This document shows, piece by piece, positions 13,379 through 15,118 of a stretch of DNA of 15,118 nt. This DNA is from Desulfobacteraceae bacterium UBA2245 (GTDB lineage: Bacteria; Desulfobacterota; Desulfobacteria; Desulfobacterales; UBA2245). Within the stretch, counting starts at the first letter, position 1; every line of letters begins with the position of its first letter. Made by a program: the position numbers and the translations under genes. The stretch spans positions 1 to 15,118 of the forward strand of contig DDYB01000032.1 in the NCBI GenBank assembly GCA_002347265.1, read 5' to 3'. Under the pieces are notes generated by a model. It had not been told where the DNA came from, made no database searches, and was given only the letters and a program-made list of their open reading frames with translations.

Positions 13379-15040
13379 ATGAATATGGAACGCGAATCAA
13401 TCGATTTCGATGTCCTTTTTATCGGCGGCGGACCTGCCAATCTGGCCGGCGCTATCGCATTGATGAAACTGTCACAAGAAAAGAATCTGAATCTTGAAGT
13501 GGCGCTGATCGAAAAGGGGGCCGAAATCGGCGCCCATGCGCTCAGCGGCGCCGTGCTCAATCCCGCGCCCTTAAGACAGCTGATTCCCGACTTTATGGAC
13601 AAGGGATGCCCGATTGAAAACGTGGTTCGAGGCGACGAATTTTATTTTCTCACTCAGAACCGGCATTTTCGAATTCCAATCGTGCCCCGGTATATGCACA
13701 ACCAGGGACATTTCATCATCAGCCTCTCTCGGTTCACCCGCTGGCTCGGGCAGATCGCCGAAGAACTGGGCGTCAATATCTTCCCGGGATTCGCCGGCGT
13801 CGAGGTGCTCTTCGGGCCGGATCAAAAGACGGTCATCGGAGTTCGCGCCGGAGACAAGGGCCTGGACAAGGATAAAGCGCCCAAGGCCAATTTCGAACCT
13901 GGCATCGATCTTCACGCCAAGGTCTGCGTGTTCGGCGAAGGCGCCCGGGGCAGCCTGACCAAACAACTCGACGCCCGGCTGAATCTCAGCGCCAGGGCCA
14001 TGCCGCAGGTCTATGAAATCGGAATCAAGGAGGTCATTCAACTTCCGGAAGACAATTATTTCTCCAGCAGCCGTGGAAACGACATCCACACCATGGGCTA
14101 CCCGCTGGGGCTTGATGTGCCCGGCGGCGGTTTCATCTATCAGATGAAGGACAACAAGGCGGCGGCAGGGTATCTGACCGCGCTGTGTTACGAGGATCCG
14201 ACGCTGGACCCCTATGAGATGCTCATCCGGTTCAAACGCCAGCCGTTGATCGCAAAAATTCTTAAAAACGGCAAGGTCGTCGAACAGGGAGCGCGCACCG
14301 TTTCAACGGGCGGGCATTTCTCCATTCCCCGGCTTGCCATGGATGGCGCCCTGCTGACGGGCGGCGCGGCGGCCATTCACAACACCCCTGCCCTGAAAGG
14401 CATTCATGTGTCAATGGCATCCGGAATGCTGGCGGCCGAAGCCATCGTGAAAGCCTTCGAAGAAGCCGATTTCACCCGGAAAAGCCTCGGCCGGTATGAA
14501 ACGCTTATTGAAAACAGCCCCATCCATCAGGAAATCTACGAAGGCCGGAATTTCTCCCAGGCCCTTGCCATGAAAGGCCTGAAAAAATTCCTTCACCTTG
14601 GCGCCCAATACATCAGCCAGGGACGGGGGATTCGGGACGAACTGCCCATCGAACCGGATTCCGATACCCTGAAACCGATCAATGAGCCGTATTTCGCAAG
14701 AGAAACTCAGCATTACGACGGCATTTTATGCGTCGACAAATTGACCGGCGTCTATCTCTCGAAAACCAGGCATCGCGAAGACCAGCCCTCGCATATCGTC
14801 ATTCACAGCCTCGAGGTCTGCGTCAACCACTGTTTCAAGACCTTCGGCTGCCCCTGCACGCGGTTCTGTCCCGGCAGCGTCTACGAACTGGCCATGCACC
14901 CGGAAACCGGAAAAAGGCAGCTGAAGCTCAACCCATCCAACTGCCTGCATTGCAAAACCTGCGACATCAAGGATCCTTATGGCAATATCACCTGGACATG
15001 TCCGGAAGGCGGGGACGGGCCTGGATATTCTTTGGCGTAG
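13379..15040 (+). CDS. Electron transfer flavoprotein:quinone oxidoreductase (ETF-QO)
   Basis: ETF-QO takes electrons from reduced electron-transfer flavoprotein, fed by acyl-CoA dehydrogenases, and passes them through FAD and a 4Fe-4S cluster to membrane quinone (menaquinone is likely in an anaerobe). The 553-aa length fits. The FAD-binding loop is FIGGGPANLAGAIAL (14-28), with EKGAEIGAHALSGAVL (45-60), GEGARGSLTK (186-195) and the monotopic quinone-binding region around 235-275. The C-terminal ferredoxin domain supplies the expected ligands C497 (FCPGSVYE) and C522, C525, C528 (CLHCKTC). Four extra cysteines (C481, C485, C491, C493) lie just before it. There is no signal peptide, as expected for a monotopic cytoplasmic-face protein. 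GAGG lies five bases before the ATG at 13379. It follows marR by 18 bases, so the two are probably one operon. Confidence 0.95.
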   Translation: MNMERESIDFDVLFIGGGPANLAGAIALMKLSQEKNLNLEVALIEKGAEIGAHALSGAVLNPAPLRQLIPDFMDKGCPIENVVRGDEFYFLTQNRHFRIPIVPRYMHNQGHFIISLSRFTRWLGQIAEELGVNIFPGFAGVEVLFGPDQKTVIGVRAGDKGLDKDKAPKANFEPGIDLHAKVCVFGEGARGSLTKQLDARLNLSARAMPQVYEIGIKEVIQLPEDNYFSSSRGNDIHTMGYPLGLDVPGGGFIYQMKDNKAAAGYLTALCYEDPTLDPYEMLIRFKRQPLIAKILKNGKVVEQGARTVSTGGHFSIPRLAMDGALLTGGAAAIHNTPALKGIHVSMASGMLAAEAIVKAFEEADFTRKSLGRYETLIENSPIHQEIYEGRNFSQALAMKGLKKFLHLGAQYISQGRGIRDELPIEPDSDTLKPINEPYFARETQHYDGILCVDKLTGVYLSKTRHREDQPSHIVIHSLEVCVNHCFKTFGCPCTRFCPGSVYELAMHPETGKRQLKLNPSNCLHCKTCDIKDPYGNITWTCPEGGDGPGYSLA

Positions 15041-15053
15041 AAAAATGCGAACA

Positions 15054-15118
15054 GGGTGTTGAAAAACAAGAATCAGGCCGCCAGGCAAGGCGCACGGCGA
15101 TGCGACAAGCGCAGCATA
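15054..15118. repeat. Probable dispersed intergenic repeat, cut by the right edge
   Basis: Starting 13 bases after the ETF-QO stop, the sequence GGGTGTTGAAAAAC, then CAGGCCGCCAGGCAAGGCG, then GCGACAAGCGCAGCATA resembles intergenic palindromic repeats I recall from deltaproteobacterial genomes, which close with GCCGCCTGG and TTTTTCAAC. The second arm would lie outside the window, so only the style of the sequence supports this call. No gene or terminator is visible in it. Confidence 0.3.

Overview
The window looks like chromosomal sequence from a Gram-negative anaerobe of the Desulfobacterota (the sulfate-reducing deltaproteobacterial group). This is inferred from protein flavour, not from a marker gene: an ETF:quinone oxidoreductase with a cysteine-rich ferredoxin tail, a PreP-like M16C peptidase, a very large PPDK-like protein, moderate GC, TTG starts, and an apparent dispersed repeat at the right edge. 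No rRNA, tRNA, CRISPR array, transposase, phage or plasmid gene was seen.

Layout, left to right. Positions 1-390 are intergenic, with a possible fragment of a leftward gene, a 16-bp hairpin and the panB promoter. panB (391-1179) is followed by a DUF2520 Rossmann oxidoreductase, a good candidate for the alternative ketopantoate reductase PanG. Together they would carry out the first two steps of pantothenate (CoA precursor) synthesis. Facing this pair is a leftward unit: a small coiled-coil/winged-helix protein (5180-5557) and an M16C zinc peptidase (2141-5104). A roughly 430-base spacer with a recurring CACCGGA motif leads to rightward rsmA (ksgA), whose 3' end overlaps by 6 bp a leftward GAPDH gene (6859-8109).

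The most unusual gene is 8252-12445 (leftward). It encodes a 1397-aa protein with the ATP-grasp and phosphohistidine swivel domains of pyruvate phosphate dikinase at its C-terminus and about 880 unrecognised, helix-rich residues at its N-terminus. It lacks the PEP/pyruvate TIM barrel. It lies directly upstream of the GAPDH gene on the same strand. Divergent from it are a MarR-family regulator (12851-13360) and ETF:quinone oxidoreductase (13379-15040), an apparent two-gene operon linking beta-oxidation-type electron flow to the quinone pool.

The two candidate promoters of the leftward PPDK-like/GAPDH pair each lie between perfect inverted repeats (9 bp and 10 bp). Most of the rest is ordinary housekeeping. 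The PPDK-like fusion, the non-canonical GAPDH, the putative PanG, the extra cysteines of the ETF-QO and these palindromic promoter regions deserve the closest look.
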